Notes: a model not told the origin generated them from the letters alone. Shown: positions 7,137 through 16,709, numbered from the stretch's first letter. The stretch: DNA of 42,586 bases from Gemmatimonadaceae bacterium (GCA_013816855.1 JACDDT010000015.1:1-42586); one strand, 5' to 3'. Numbers and translations are program-made.

Positions 7137-7882
7137 CAGCTCTCCGAGGATTCGAGCATCGCGTGATGCGTGAGATCGAGATGGAGCGGAGTGATCGAAA
7201 TGTATCCCTCCTGCACTGCGCGGAAATCGGAATTCTCTTCACCCGTCCACGCAATCGAGCCGCCGCCGATCCAATAAATCTGGCGTCCCCAGGGATCCTG
7301 CATCGGGGTCAGTGAATCGGAATAGACTCGCCGGCCCAGGCGTGTGAGCCGGACGCCCTTGATATCCGCGCCCCGCAAAGGCGGAATGTTGATGTTGAGA
7401 AGAGTGTCAACGGGAAAGGGCGCCAGTGCGAGCACGCGCTTGAGAAGATCTCGCAACACGTCGATCTGGTCCCCTAGCATACTCACGTCCGCTCGCAAAT
7501 CACCACCCGCAAACGAAAATGCGAGTGAGGGGATTCCCAGCGACAAGCCTTCCATCGCCGCAGCCACGGTTCCCGAGTACAGCACATCTTCGCCCATATT
7601 CTGGCCGTGGTTGATTCCGCTCAAGACGAAATCAGGCCGCTCCGGCATCAACGCTTCAACGGCGAGCATCACGCAGTCGGTTGGGGTGCCGTCAACCTGG
7701 AAGCGTCGCTCCCCTCTCGAAATCGGACGAATCGGATGATGCAGCGTGAGCGAGTGGCTCGTCGCGCTTTGCTCGCGGTCGGGAGCGACCACGGTGATCT
7801 CGCCGAGCGGCGTGGCTGCTTCCACGAGCCGCGACAGACCGATCGCATCGATGCCGTCGTCGTTGGTGCAAAGAAGCCTCAA
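7121..7882 (-). CDS. surE: 5'/3'-nucleotidase SurE
   Basis: A metal-dependent nucleoside monophosphate phosphatase, 253 residues from the chosen start. I place the start at TTG 7882 because it gives the family N-terminus MRLLCTNDDG with metal ligands Asp8 and Asp9, and because it overlaps the previous stop as TTGA. An ATG at 7933 would add 17 atypical residues. Other motifs are VVAPDREQSATSHSLT and VLSGINHGQNMGEDVLYSGTV. It forms the usual pair with pcm. Confidence 0.92.
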   Translation of the reverse strand: MRLLCTNDDGIDAIGLSRLVEAATPLGEITVVAPDREQSATSHSLTLHHPIRPISRGERRFQVDGTPTDCVMLAVEALMPERPDFVLSGINHGQNMGEDVLYSGTVAAAMEGLSLGIPSLAFSFAGGDLRADVSMLGDQIDVLRDLLKRVLALAPFPVDTLLNINIPPLRGADIKGVRLTRLGRRVYSDSLTPMQDPWGRQIYWIGGGSIAWTGEENSDFRAVQEGYISITPLHLDLTHHAMLESSESWWPQL

Positions 7883-8556
7883 CGCTTGAGTACCCCTGCC
7901 TTGTGGCGCCAGAGAACTTTGATGACGAGCCACGCGTCGCGGAACTCGCGGAAATAACTCGGCGAGCCATAGATGGTGGAGATCGGAACGTTCTTCGTCG
8001 TGAATCCCGCGCGCGCAGCACGGATGATGAAATCGGTCTCGAACTCGTACCTGTCCCCGACCGCGTCCACTTTCTTTAGCACCTCGATCTTCATTGCGCG
8101 GTATCCCGACTGACTGTCCCGCACCTTCCCGCCCGAAACCGCACGGGTTGCGGCTGACGAGATCGCGTTCGCGATGCGGCGGTGTTTCGGAACAGATTTA
8201 CCGGAGAGATCGCGCGTGCCAATGACGATGTCGGCGTCGTTGAGCGCGTTCACGATCGCCGGCGCGAATGCGGCATCGTGCTGGCCATCCGAGTCAATGG
8301 TAAGGACGGCGGCCGCCCCTTTGTCGACTGCGGATTTGAACGCCGCGCGCAGCGCCGCACCTTTGCCTTGATTCTTGTCGAATTCGATGACTTCATCGCA
8401 CGTCGACCTTAGCACCGACCGCGTGTCGTCGGTCGACCCGTCGTCGACTCCAATGACGAATGTCTTCGGGAGATGTCGCTTCACGTCTTTCACGATTCGT
8501 CCCGCTGTCTTCTCCGCATTGTATGCGGGGACGATTGTAACCAGTGGCTCGATCAT
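7879..8556 (-). CDS. GT2 family glycosyltransferase
   Basis: 225 residues, GT-A fold, Dpm1-like class without membrane helices. Motifs: VTIVPAYNAEKT, GVDDGSTDDT, the DxD-type TIDSDGQHDA, GTRDLSGKS, and SGYRAMK. It probably transfers a sugar from a nucleotide donor to a lipid carrier or glycan, but the substrate is not readable. ATGA overlap with the MerR gene before it and TTGA overlap with surE after it. It is distinct in sequence from the GT2 gene at 2383. Confidence 0.82.
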   Translation of the reverse strand: MIEPLVTIVPAYNAEKTAGRIVKDVKRHLPKTFVIGVDDGSTDDTRSVLRSTCDEVIEFDKNQGKGAALRAAFKSAVDKGAAAVLTIDSDGQHDAAFAPAIVNALNDADIVIGTRDLSGKSVPKHRRIANAISSAATRAVSGGKVRDSQSGYRAMKIEVLKKVDAVGDRYEFETDFIIRAARAGFTTKNVPISTIYGSPSYFREFRDAWLVIKVLWRHKAGVLKR

Positions 8557-8930
8557 TCACCCTCTTCCTTGTTGTCGTCTTTGCCATCGAGGATGGCGAG
8601 AATTCCCTTTAGGTCCGATTCGAGAGCGACCACCGCCTGTGCGTCCAGCGCAGCGCGTGCGACGTTGCGAAGCTCCCCGTCCTTCCGGTAGTCGTCGATT
8701 TTTTGACGGGCGCCGTCGATGGTGAACTTCTCTTCGTACAGGAGCTGCTTCACCAGCATGATCAGCTCGATCTCCTTACGCTGGTAAACGCGATTTCCGG
8801 ACCGATTTTTTGCCGGGTGGAGAAACTTGAACTGGCTCTCCCAGTAGCGAAGCACATGTGGCTTCAGATCGGTAAGGTTGCACACATCTCCGATTGAGAA
8901 GAATTCCTGCACCGGATCGTTCGTTTTCAT
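8553..8930 (-). CDS. MerR-family transcriptional regulator
   Basis: 125 residues. An N-terminal winged helix-turn-helix (about 10-75) carries the MerR marks FSIGDVCNLTDLKPHVLRYWE and the wing residues GNRVYQRKEIELI. A coiled helical segment (about 78-115) follows, with a charged tail. There are no cysteines in the effector region, so it is not a metal sensor of the classic type. Coupled to gpsA and the GT2 gene by ATGA overlaps. The target genes are unknown; it may regulate its own operon. Confidence 0.85.
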   Translation of the reverse strand: MKTNDPVQEFFSIGDVCNLTDLKPHVLRYWESQFKFLHPAKNRSGNRVYQRKEIELIMLVKQLLYEEKFTIDGARQKIDDYRKDGELRNVARAALDAQAVVALESDLKGILAILDGKDDNKEEGE

Positions 8931-9925
8931 CGGTCGGCCTCCGCTCGCAGCTCTCTCGTCATTAGCTCTCCCATCGCCTCACGGGGATGCTGTCCGTCGA
9001 ACAACACCCGGTTAACGGCTTCCACGATTGGCATAGTGATTCCCTGTTTTGTCGCAAGCTCAAGCGCGCTCTTTGCCGCTACCACACCCTCGGCGACTGT
9101 CTCCTTTCCGCGAAGCACGTCGGCAAGCGCTTTCCCCTTCCCGACCTCGACACCTACTTCGCGGTTGCGACTCAAAGAACCCGTGCATGTGAGAACCAGG
9201 TCTCCGAGGCCGGCAAGACCAGCAAATGTAGACGCCTCTGCCCCGAGCGAAGTTCCGAGTCGAATCATCTCCGCGAGACCGCGGGTGATGAGCGCTGCAC
9301 GCGCGTTGAAGCCCAGACCCAATCCATCAGCGACACCCGTTGCAACGGCCATCACGTTCTTGAGGGCGCCGCCGAGCTCGACACCGGTTACGTCGCTGTG
9401 CGAGTAGGTGCGGAAATAAGGCGAGTTGAAAATCTGCTGCGTTGACTTGACCACACTCTCGTCAACAGAAGCGAGCACGACCGCGGTCGGCTGACAACGC
9501 ACGACTTCCACGGCGAAGCTCGGACCCGAAAGCGCGACGACTGGAGCTTGTGGGATCTCGCTGGCGACGACGTCGGTCATCAATGCGTGCGTTCCCTGCT
9601 CGATCCCTTTCGTCGCGACGACGACGGGCACGCCGGCGCCCACAGAAGGAGCAGCGGCCCGGGACATTTGGCGCAATACGATCGAAGGAGTCGCGAACAC
9701 GACGATCTGCGCACCTTGCACGACCGACGCGATATCAGACGACCCACGAATGCCCGGTGCGAGTTTATGTCCCTTCAGGAAACGAAGATTCTCGTTGTGC
9801 TTGGAAATCGATTTCGCGACATCCTGCTCGAACGCCCAAAGGGAAACGTCATGCCCGTTCCGCCGCAGCAGATCCGCGATGGCCGTTCCCCACGCTCCCC
9901 CGCCGACTACCGCGCACTTGATCAC
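8927..9925 (-). CDS. gpsA: Glycerol-3-phosphate dehydrogenase [NAD(P)+]
   Basis: Makes sn-glycerol-3-phosphate from dihydroxyacetone phosphate for phospholipid synthesis. 332 residues, the normal size. Rossmann motif GGGAWGTAIA at the N-terminus, VVATKGIEQGT, LSGPSFAVEV, ELGGALKNVMA with the catalytic lysine region, and GLAGLGDLVLTCTG. GTG start overlaps the plsY stop (GTGA). Adjacent to plsY, which uses its product, so the two make a lysophosphatidate-forming pair. Confidence 0.96.
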   Translation of the reverse strand: MIKCAVVGGGAWGTAIADLLRRNGHDVSLWAFEQDVAKSISKHNENLRFLKGHKLAPGIRGSSDIASVVQGAQIVVFATPSIVLRQMSRAAAPSVGAGVPVVVATKGIEQGTHALMTDVVASEIPQAPVVALSGPSFAVEVVRCQPTAVVLASVDESVVKSTQQIFNSPYFRTYSHSDVTGVELGGALKNVMAVATGVADGLGLGFNARAALITRGLAEMIRLGTSLGAEASTFAGLAGLGDLVLTCTGSLSRNREVGVEVGKGKALADVLRGKETVAEGVVAAKSALELATKQGITMPIVEAVNRVLFDGQHPREAMGELMTRELRAEADR

Positions 9926-10533
9926 GCTGCGGCCTTTTTAACGAAGCGATGCTCCTCGCCTCGGCGAAGTCTGCCGATGTTGGCGCGGTGAGTCCAAATC
10001 ACGAATGCAGCGATGAATACGCTGGAAATGAATACTGGCGATTCAGGGTCGCGTGATAAAATGAGAATCGCGGTCGGAAGCGTAACCGCTCCGATCAGCG
10101 ACGCGAGGCTCACGTATTTGGTAAAAAGGAAAACAAGCATCCAAACGCCGAAGGTTACCAGCGAGGCGAGAGGCGCGAGCGCCGCGAAGACACCGGCGGC
10201 TGTCGCCACTCCCTTGCCGCCTCCCCTCCAGAGAAGGAATACCGGCTTTACATGTCCCACTATTGCCGCCACTCCGAACGCCAGTGCCCACATCGCTGGC
10301 ATGAGCGTATCGGCGTAGCGAGGAAGGAAATACACAGGGAGAAAGCCCTTCAGGACGTCGACGGCGAAAACGAGCGCGCCTGTCTTCGTACCGAGAACGC
10401 GCACAACGTTCGTCGCGCCGAGATTGCCGGAGCCGTGTTCCCGGAGATCGACCCCATTGAGCTTGCCCGCGATGTACGCCGACGGAATCGAGCCGGCGAG
10501 ATACGCTATTGCGAGGCAAAGCCAAGGAGACAT
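9922..10533 (-). CDS. plsY: Glycerol-3-phosphate acyltransferase PlsY
   Basis: Integral membrane enzyme that acylates glycerol-3-phosphate from acyl-phosphate. 203 residues with about five membrane helices. Conserved loops: AGSIPSAYIAGK, the GSGNLGATNVVR signature, and WRGGGKGVATAAG. The start at ATG 10533 is chosen because it overlaps the der stop as TGATG and gives a membrane helix right at the N-terminus; an upstream start would add 18 residues copied from the der 3' end. Acyl-phosphate made by PlsX is not in the window. Confidence 0.95.
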   Translation of the reverse strand: MSPWLCLAIAYLAGSIPSAYIAGKLNGVDLREHGSGNLGATNVVRVLGTKTGALVFAVDVLKGFLPVYFLPRYADTLMPAMWALAFGVAAIVGHVKPVFLLWRGGGKGVATAAGVFAALAPLASLVTFGVWMLVFLFTKYVSLASLIGAVTLPTAILILSRDPESPVFISSVFIAAFVIWTHRANIGRLRRGEEHRFVKKAAA

Positions 10534-11840
10534 CAGCCGCGCTTGCTCCGCATGACGACCTTGAGCGGATTTCCGGTAAAGCCCCACGCCTCTCGAAATC
10601 CGTTCTGCAGATAGCGGATGTAGTGCTCCTGAACCAAGTCGGGGTTGTTACCGAACACCGCGATCGTCGGCGGTGAGGCCTCGACCTGCGTCGCGTAGTT
10701 GAGCTTCACTTCGCGGCCGGCTGCTTGCGGCGGCTGTCTTCGAGCTACCAGCTGCTCGAGCGTCGAGTTCACCTGTGAGGTGGTGATTCGCTTTCCACGC
10801 TCTTTCTCCACCTCGACGATTGCATCGAGAATCTTGGTGATCCGCTGACCGCTGAGCGCGGAGGTGAAGATGAACGGGACGAATTTGAAGAACGGCGCTT
10901 TCTCCTCGCATTCCGTCTGAAACGTCTTCGCCGTCTGTGTCTCCTTTTCCTTCAGGTCCCACTTGTTCACGACGACTATGAGTCCGCGGCCCTGCTCCCA
11001 GGCGAGAGCTGAAATCTTGAGATCCTGATTGTGCAGCCCCTCGACGGCGTCGAGAACTAGAACGCAGATGTCGGCGCGCTCGATTGCCCTTCGCGTGCGC
11101 AGAGACGAATAGAACTCGATGCCGTCGTCGACCTTCGATTGGCGCCGAAGGCCTGCTGTGTCGACGAAGATGAGCTTCTTGCCATGAAAGTTCATCGGGG
11201 TGTCGATCGAGTCGCGCGTCGTGCCGGCGGAATCCGCGACGACGAGGCGATCCTCGCCCAGCAGACGGTTGATGATGGACGACTTCCCGACATTCGGTCG
11301 CCCAATGACTGCCACGCGAAGCGCTTCGGGCTCCTCTTCCTCGCTCGGCGGAATTCTTTCCACCACCGCATCGAGAAGATCGCCGGAATTCTTGCCGTTC
11401 ACCGCCGACACCGGCACCGGATCCCCGGCGCCGAGCTCATAGAACTCGTAGAAGTCCGTGGTGCGCGGATCGTCGACTTTGTTTGCGACGAGCACCCACG
11501 GCTTCTGCGCTTCCCGCAAAAGGTCGACGACCCGGGTGTCACTCGGGTGAAGGCCGGCCTTCGCGTCGACAACGAGCATCAGCAGATCCGCCTCGGCGAT
11601 CGCCTGAAGAACCTGCCGCTTTATCTCGACATCCATCGGGATGCGCGGATCGTCGGTGAGGCCGCCGGTATCGACGAGCCAGAACTGCCGCCCGTTCCAA
11701 TCGGCGCGCGCGAAATGGCGGTCACGGGTGGTTCCCGCTTCCTCACTCACGATGGCGCTGTTCTCTCCAATTATCCGGTTGAAGAGCGCCGACTTGCCGA
11801 CGTTCGGACGACCTACGAGCGCGATTACAGGAACGCTCAC
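10533..11840 (-). CDS. der: Ribosome biogenesis GTPase Der (EngA)
   Basis: Two tandem GTPase domains and a C-terminal KH-like domain, 435 residues, the normal size. The first G domain has GRPNVGKSALFNR, TTRDR, DTGGL and NKVD. The second has GRPNVGKSSIINR, TTRDSIDT, DTAGLRR and NKWD. Needed for 50S subunit maturation. GTG start overlaps the stop of the DUF512 protein (GTGA), a neighbour that commonly travels with der. Confidence 0.97.
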   Translation of the reverse strand: MSVPVIALVGRPNVGKSALFNRIIGENSAIVSEEAGTTRDRHFARADWNGRQFWLVDTGGLTDDPRIPMDVEIKRQVLQAIAEADLLMLVVDAKAGLHPSDTRVVDLLREAQKPWVLVANKVDDPRTTDFYEFYELGAGDPVPVSAVNGKNSGDLLDAVVERIPPSEEEEPEALRVAVIGRPNVGKSSIINRLLGEDRLVVADSAGTTRDSIDTPMNFHGKKLIFVDTAGLRRQSKVDDGIEFYSSLRTRRAIERADICVLVLDAVEGLHNQDLKISALAWEQGRGLIVVVNKWDLKEKETQTAKTFQTECEEKAPFFKFVPFIFTSALSGQRITKILDAIVEVEKERGKRITTSQVNSTLEQLVARRQPPQAAGREVKLNYATQVEASPPTIAVFGNNPDLVQEHYIRYLQNGFREAWGFTGNPLKVVMRSKRG

Positions 11841-13123
11841 GCTGCCACCGCCGTCTGTCCGGATTCGAGAACGTCTATGAAATCGTAGGACGGGTAAATC
11901 GGATACGGGATCCTCGAGCGTACCTGCTCGAGTGTACGGTCGTCGAGGAAAATGCTGTCGTCGTTGATGGTTTCTGCCGGGATGAGTGCGAAGTCGAGAT
12001 CGGAGCGGGATTCAAGCACGCGCAAAATGTCGGCGCCGACGAGCAGCCCCGCGGTTGTAATGGTTGGGCCGAAAAGAGAATTCTCCGCGACTATCAGCTC
12101 GAATGACGCGCCGGTAACCGACGTAAGCTTCTCGAGAAGAGGCGGCATCATCTCCGCCATTGCAGTGCCGGTCACCACGCCAATGCGCTCACCGTCGAAG
12201 CGCTTTGCCTTTTTCAAGCCGCGCTGCAGACGCGTGCGTAACGCGGTAATCGAGCCGACGCCGTTTTCGATTTGAGCGAAATCGCCGTAGTGCTCCTCGG
12301 GCGGCAGCGGAGTTTCCGCGAGCAGGTACAGCTCATCGGAGCCGAAGACCCAAGCTTCCCCTCTCTCCGTCTTCGCACGGTCGCTCCACCGGGTGATGTG
12401 CTCGAGAAGTTTCCGCGCGGCGCTTACACTCAATTTCTCGCCATTGTAGAGATGCGAGAACTGCGTGATGCCAACGGGAACAACGGCACAGGAGATTACG
12501 CCCTCGCCGAGGTTCCATAGGTCGGTGAGAGACTGTTCGAGCACCTCTGCGTCGTTTAGGCCCGGGACGATCACCATCTGGCAGTGAAAGCGGATTCCGC
12601 CTGCGGCGAGGCGCGTGAGCTGGGCCATCACGTCGGGAACGCGCGGATTGTTCAGAAGAACCTTTCGTGCCTCAAGGTTCGTGGCGTGCACCGACACATA
12701 GAGTGGCGAGAGCCGGTACTCGAGGATGCGTGCGATGTCCTTCTCTTTGACGTTAGAGAGCGTCGCAAAATTTCCGTACGCGAAGGAAAGCCGGTAGTCG
12801 TCGTCGCGGATGTAGAGATTCTTGCGCAGCCCCTGCGGCAGACCTTCGATGAAGCAGAACTCACAGCGGTTCGCGCACCGGCGAACGGAAGGCGGCTCCA
12901 GGGCCAGACCGAGCGGCTCGCCATCCAATCTCTCGATCTCGTAAACGACTTCCTCGCCGTCAGGCTGTTTCGCCTCGATCACAAGCTCTTCTTCGGCGGT
13001 GAGAAACTCCCAATCGAGGAAATCGGCGACCGGCCGGTCATTAACCGAGAGAAGCTGCGTCCCGGGAACGATTCCGACCGCCTCTGCGATCCCGCCCTGC
13101 TCGACTCTCGATACTCTCACCAT
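11837..13123 (-). CDS. PDZ - radical SAM - DUF512 protein
   Basis: 428 residues. N-terminal PDZ-like domain (about 1-60), a radical-SAM-like region with a CX3CX2C cluster (Cys83, Cys87, Cys90 in CANRCEFCF), and a C-terminal DUF512 domain (about 210-415). The family is widespread beside der, but its reaction is not established to my knowledge. An Fe-S cluster and SAM chemistry are expected from the motif. It is the first gene after a 111-bp gap, so it may have its own promoter. No strong -10/-35 pair is evident. Confidence 0.85.
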   Translation of the reverse strand: MVRVSRVEQGGIAEAVGIVPGTQLLSVNDRPVADFLDWEFLTAEEELVIEAKQPDGEEVVYEIERLDGEPLGLALEPPSVRRCANRCEFCFIEGLPQGLRKNLYIRDDDYRLSFAYGNFATLSNVKEKDIARILEYRLSPLYVSVHATNLEARKVLLNNPRVPDVMAQLTRLAAGGIRFHCQMVIVPGLNDAEVLEQSLTDLWNLGEGVISCAVVPVGITQFSHLYNGEKLSVSAARKLLEHITRWSDRAKTERGEAWVFGSDELYLLAETPLPPEEHYGDFAQIENGVGSITALRTRLQRGLKKAKRFDGERIGVVTGTAMAEMMPPLLEKLTSVTGASFELIVAENSLFGPTITTAGLLVGADILRVLESRSDLDFALIPAETINDDSIFLDDRTLEQVRSRIPYPIYPSYDFIDVLESGQTAVAA

Positions 13124-13234
13124 GGCTCAAGTAAGTTAAGAGCCTACGAGAGCGAAAACAAGGAATTGATTGGAGTTAGCGCGACGGCACACCTCCTCCC
13201 GCAGTCGGCGCAAAGCGTTGCAGCAGCGCGTCTT
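13124..13234. other. 111-bp gap between uvrC and the DUF512 gene
   Basis: No gene seen. On the - strand a TTGTTT and a TAACTT separated by 17 bp lie in front of the DUF512 start, but the -10 match is poor. No terminator hairpin with a U-run was found. Confidence 0.4.
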
Positions 13235-15058
13235 CTATTGAATCGGAGAGTTCTCTGCGAGCGTCGCTAAAAGCTTTCTGGCGCGGTCAGAATTGAAACC
13301 TGGAAGCTTCGCGATCGCTTCCTCCCCAGCATCCCGCACACCCTGGACGCTGCCGAATTCGCGGAGAAGCATCCGCCGCTTCACGGGGCCGATGCCAGGC
13401 ACCTTTAGCAGCTCCGAGGTAACAGTCCGCATCGTCCGCCGCTTTCGGTTGTAGGTCACGGCAAAACGATGCGCCTCATCGCGCGCCTGCTGCAGCATCT
13501 TCAGCGCAGGAGAACGTCGTGAAAGGGTGACGGGCTCAGCTCTACCCCAGATGAAGAGCTCTTCTTCACGCTTGGAGATGCTAATGAGCGGCCGGTCGCC
13601 AAGCCCCACGGCGTCGAGTGACGTGTGTGCGGATGAGAGCTGCCCTTTTCCGCCGTCTACGACGATCAGATCGGGAAGCGGCTTCTCGTCCGCGATGCGC
13701 CTCTCGAAATAGCGCCGCACCACTTCCTCCATCGCCGCGAAATCATCGGTGCCCTCTACAGTCTTCACCTTGAACTTCCGGTATTCTCCTCTGCGCGGTC
13801 GGCCATTTTCAAACCACACGCAGGAGCCGACAGTGTCTGTCCCTTGGGTAGTCGAGATATCGAAGCACACCAGCGTGCGCGGAAGACGCTGTAGGCCGAG
13901 CTCTCGTCCCAGCTCATACACAGGATCACCGGCGCGCTCGTCCGCTTCCATGCTCGCCAGCTTCAGCTCCTCGAGGAGGTGACGGGCATTCTGCTCCGCG
14001 AGCGTTATGAGCTGGCGCCGAGAGCCGCGCTGCGGAATGTGGATCCTGGTTGTGCCGAGTGCTTCTTCGACGAGCTCTCTGTCCGGGAAATCGAACGGAA
14101 GGAGCACTTCCCTTGCCCGCTCTTTCAGGCCCACATATGCGCCCGCGAGATAGGCGGAGAGAGCCGCTGTGTCTTCCTCTGCGTCGAGGTTTTCGAGGAA
14201 GCGCTGCTCTCGTGAGAGCAGCTTGCCTCCGCGAACGCGAAGAACGATCACGCAGGCGTCGTCACCGTCCCGCGCGTAGCCAATGACATCCCGATCGCCG
14301 CCTTCAACTTCAAGAACTACAGTTGGCTCCTCCATCTTCTCCAAGTGATTAACTACGTCGCGGAATTCTGCTGCCCGCTCGAAGTCCAGCGCTTCGGAGG
14401 CGAGATCCATTCTCTCCCTGACGCGACTAACTACTTCGTCGGTGCGCCCGGAGAGAAATAGAACGACCTCGTCGATCATCGACCGGTAGTCAGCCATCGA
14501 CTGCGCGAGAATGCACGGTGCCTTGCAGCGATGAATGTAGTAATCCAGGCACGCGCGCTCCGGCATCTCGTCCGGCATGTTGTAGTTGCACGAGCGTACG
14601 GTGAAGATTCGTTTGACGACGTTAAGCGATCGGCGCATCGAGCCAACGTCCGTGTAGGGACCAAAATATTTCGCGCCGTCGTCCTGCAGTCTTCGTGTGA
14701 CGTAGATCCGCGGAAAGCCCTCTTGCAGCGTGACCTTGATGTATGGGTACGACTTATCGTCGCGGAGCGCGATGTTGAAGCGCGGCTTGTACTCCTTGAT
14801 GAGATTGGCTTCGAGGATGAGGGCGTGCGCTTCGCTCGGCACGACAATGGTGTCGACGTCGGCGATGAGATTGACCATGTGCCGCGTCTTCACGCTCGCC
14901 ATGTCGTCGTTGGCGAAATAGCTGCGCACGCGCGAACGAAGACGCTTTGCCTTGCCGACGTAGAGCGTCTTGCCTTCCCTGTCCTGCCAGAGATAAACGC
15001 CGGGCGCTTCAGGGAGATGCGGAAGCTTTGCTGCTACTGCGTCGGGAACGGGGAGCAT
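13235..15058 (-). CDS. uvrC: Excinuclease ABC subunit C
   Basis: The nuclease of nucleotide excision repair, making both incisions after UvrA/UvrB damage recognition. 607 residues. Domains in order: GIY-YIG nuclease (about 15-95, APGVYLW and LYVGKAKRLRSRV), cysteine-containing linker (CLDYYIHRCKAPC), UvrB-binding UVR motif (about 205-240), RNase H-like endonuclease (about 380-530, CFDIS and VVDGGKGQL), and C-terminal helix-hairpin-helix (LKVPGIGPVKRRMLL). Its start is preceded by a perfect TATAAT six nt upstream and no Shine-Dalgarno. Confidence 0.97.
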   Translation of the reverse strand: MLPVPDAVAAKLPHLPEAPGVYLWQDREGKTLYVGKAKRLRSRVRSYFANDDMASVKTRHMVNLIADVDTIVVPSEAHALILEANLIKEYKPRFNIALRDDKSYPYIKVTLQEGFPRIYVTRRLQDDGAKYFGPYTDVGSMRRSLNVVKRIFTVRSCNYNMPDEMPERACLDYYIHRCKAPCILAQSMADYRSMIDEVVLFLSGRTDEVVSRVRERMDLASEALDFERAAEFRDVVNHLEKMEEPTVVLEVEGGDRDVIGYARDGDDACVIVLRVRGGKLLSREQRFLENLDAEEDTAALSAYLAGAYVGLKERAREVLLPFDFPDRELVEEALGTTRIHIPQRGSRRQLITLAEQNARHLLEELKLASMEADERAGDPVYELGRELGLQRLPRTLVCFDISTTQGTDTVGSCVWFENGRPRRGEYRKFKVKTVEGTDDFAAMEEVVRRYFERRIADEKPLPDLIVVDGGKGQLSSAHTSLDAVGLGDRPLISISKREEELFIWGRAEPVTLSRRSPALKMLQQARDEAHRFAVTYNRKRRTMRTVTSELLKVPGIGPVKRRMLLREFGSVQGVRDAGEEAIAKLPGFNSDRARKLLATLAENSPIQ

Positions 15059-15064
15059 GTTCGT

Positions 15065-15070
15065 ATTATA
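15065..15070 (-). promoter_or_regulatory. -10 hexamer of a probable leaderless uvrC promoter
   Basis: TATAAT on the - strand, ending exactly six nt before the uvrC ATG. If transcription starts at the usual distance, the mRNA begins at the A of ATG. No clear -35 is present 17 bp upstream, and murJ stops only 22 bp away at 15093. Confidence 0.5.
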
Positions 15071-15092
15071 CCCCGCCTGGGAAGCGCCGCTG

Positions 15093-16709
15093 CTACGCGC
15101 GCCGTCTCAACAACCGGCGCGTGAATGCCCGCGCCTCGGGGATGCCAATGAGATCGGTGACTACGAGATACAGCATGCCGTATGTGCCCAGCACGGCGAT
15201 GGCGACCACAATCGACCGTGCCGATCCGAGCAGCAGTTGTACACCGTAGCCCAAAGCGCCGGCTACGGCCGCAACGCCCCAGAGGCGGATAACCAGATCG
15301 CGCGAGACCGTCGCCGGTCCAATGCGTTTTTGAAGCTCGCGCCGTAAGAGCGCAAACTCGACCCAGCCGGCGATTCCGGCGGTGAGAGTGAGGCCCGCAG
15401 TACCCCAGTGCCCGTCGATGCCGAGATATCGTGGCAGCGGCACGGCGGCAATCCATCCGAGCGCCATCGTGAGGGCTACACGGATTATGGCATAGCGCAG
15501 CGGCTGCTTCGTGTCCTTCATCGAGTAATACGCAGCGGAGTACAACCGCCCGAGTGTACCGGCAAGCAGACCGACCGCCGAGCCGGCGAGAACCCCCCAA
15601 GCGAACAGCGTATCGAGCTCCGTGAATCTCCCGCGCTGGTACAGCACGCGGATGATGACATCTCCAAAGAGGAGAAAGGCGACAGCAGAAGGGATAACGA
15701 GGAACGTGACCTGGCGCAGGCTCTTCTGCAGCCGTTCACGCAGCAGCGCCGCACGCTCTTCCACCGTTCCGGTGATGCTCGACATCGCGGGTAGCTCTGC
15801 CGCGGAGACAGCCATCCCGAAGAGGCTCACGGGGAGCATGTTGACCGCCTGAGCGGTGGCGAGGAGAGCGGCCGACCCCTGCGGGAGAAACACTGCGATC
15901 CAGAGATCGACGGACGCGCTTATCTGCACCACTCCCCTGCTCATCATTACCGGAAGGATATTGATGAGCACGGTGCGGACAGACTGGTGACGATGGCTGA
16001 ACCGGACTTTGAGCTTCGGCACCAACCGGAGGACAGCCGGCAGCTGCACGAGAAATTGAATTCCGGCTCCCACCACGGACGCCCACGCCACCGCCCGCGC
16101 CAGCGAAGGAAGATTCACCCGCGGTCCGTACCACACGAAGGCCGCGATCATCGTCAGATTCCAGAACACCGGGGCGATGTACGCAAGGAAAAATCGATGA
16201 TGGCTGTTTAGAATTCCAATGCACCACGCCGCCAACACAAAGAGCGCTGCGCCGGGGAAAAGAATCCGCGTTAGCTGAACGGCGAGCTCGTAGGCGGGTC
16301 CCTTCAGTCCGGTCGCGAGAACACGCACGATCCAAGGGGCGAAAATGACCCCGGCGGCCACAATAACGGCTACCGCTAGCGATAGCGTCGCGAGGACAGC
16401 TCCCGCGACGATACCGGCGTCCTCCTCATCTTTCTGCGCGAGAAGTCCGGTGTAAACAGGAATGAACGATGCCGACAGGACGCCTTCGCCAAGCAGATTC
16501 TGCAGCATGTTCGGAATCCGGATCGCCACGACCCATGCGTCGGCGACGTAGCTCACCGTCGCGCCAAGGTATTTCCCGCGAAGCATCTCGCGCACGATCC
16601 CGAAGATCCGCGATGCGAGAATGCCGATGGCGACAAGCGCGGCTCCGCCGAGCCTTCTCTTTGGTGACTTCGGCGGTGCTCCTACCGTTTGTGAATTCGT
16701 AGCCGTCAC
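15093..16709 (-). CDS. murJ: Lipid II flippase MurJ
   Basis: MOP-superfamily membrane protein that moves lipid II across the inner membrane for peptidoglycan synthesis. 538 residues from the GTG at 16709, chosen because it overlaps the bshC stop (GTGA); the longer frame would add 59 residues that belong to bshC in another frame. About 14 membrane helices. Family marks are ASRIFGIVREML, the N-terminal GEGVLSASFIPVY, and RLYSAAYYSMKDTKQPLRYAI. Confidence 0.94.
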   Translation of the reverse strand: MTATNSQTVGAPPKSPKRRLGGAALVAIGILASRIFGIVREMLRGKYLGATVSYVADAWVVAIRIPNMLQNLLGEGVLSASFIPVYTGLLAQKDEEDAGIVAGAVLATLSLAVAVIVAAGVIFAPWIVRVLATGLKGPAYELAVQLTRILFPGAALFVLAAWCIGILNSHHRFFLAYIAPVFWNLTMIAAFVWYGPRVNLPSLARAVAWASVVGAGIQFLVQLPAVLRLVPKLKVRFSHRHQSVRTVLINILPVMMSRGVVQISASVDLWIAVFLPQGSAALLATAQAVNMLPVSLFGMAVSAAELPAMSSITGTVEERAALLRERLQKSLRQVTFLVIPSAVAFLLFGDVIIRVLYQRGRFTELDTLFAWGVLAGSAVGLLAGTLGRLYSAAYYSMKDTKQPLRYAIIRVALTMALGWIAAVPLPRYLGIDGHWGTAGLTLTAGIAGWVEFALLRRELQKRIGPATVSRDLVIRLWGVAAVAGALGYGVQLLLGSARSIVVAIAVLGTYGMLYLVVTDLIGIPEARAFTRRLLRRRA

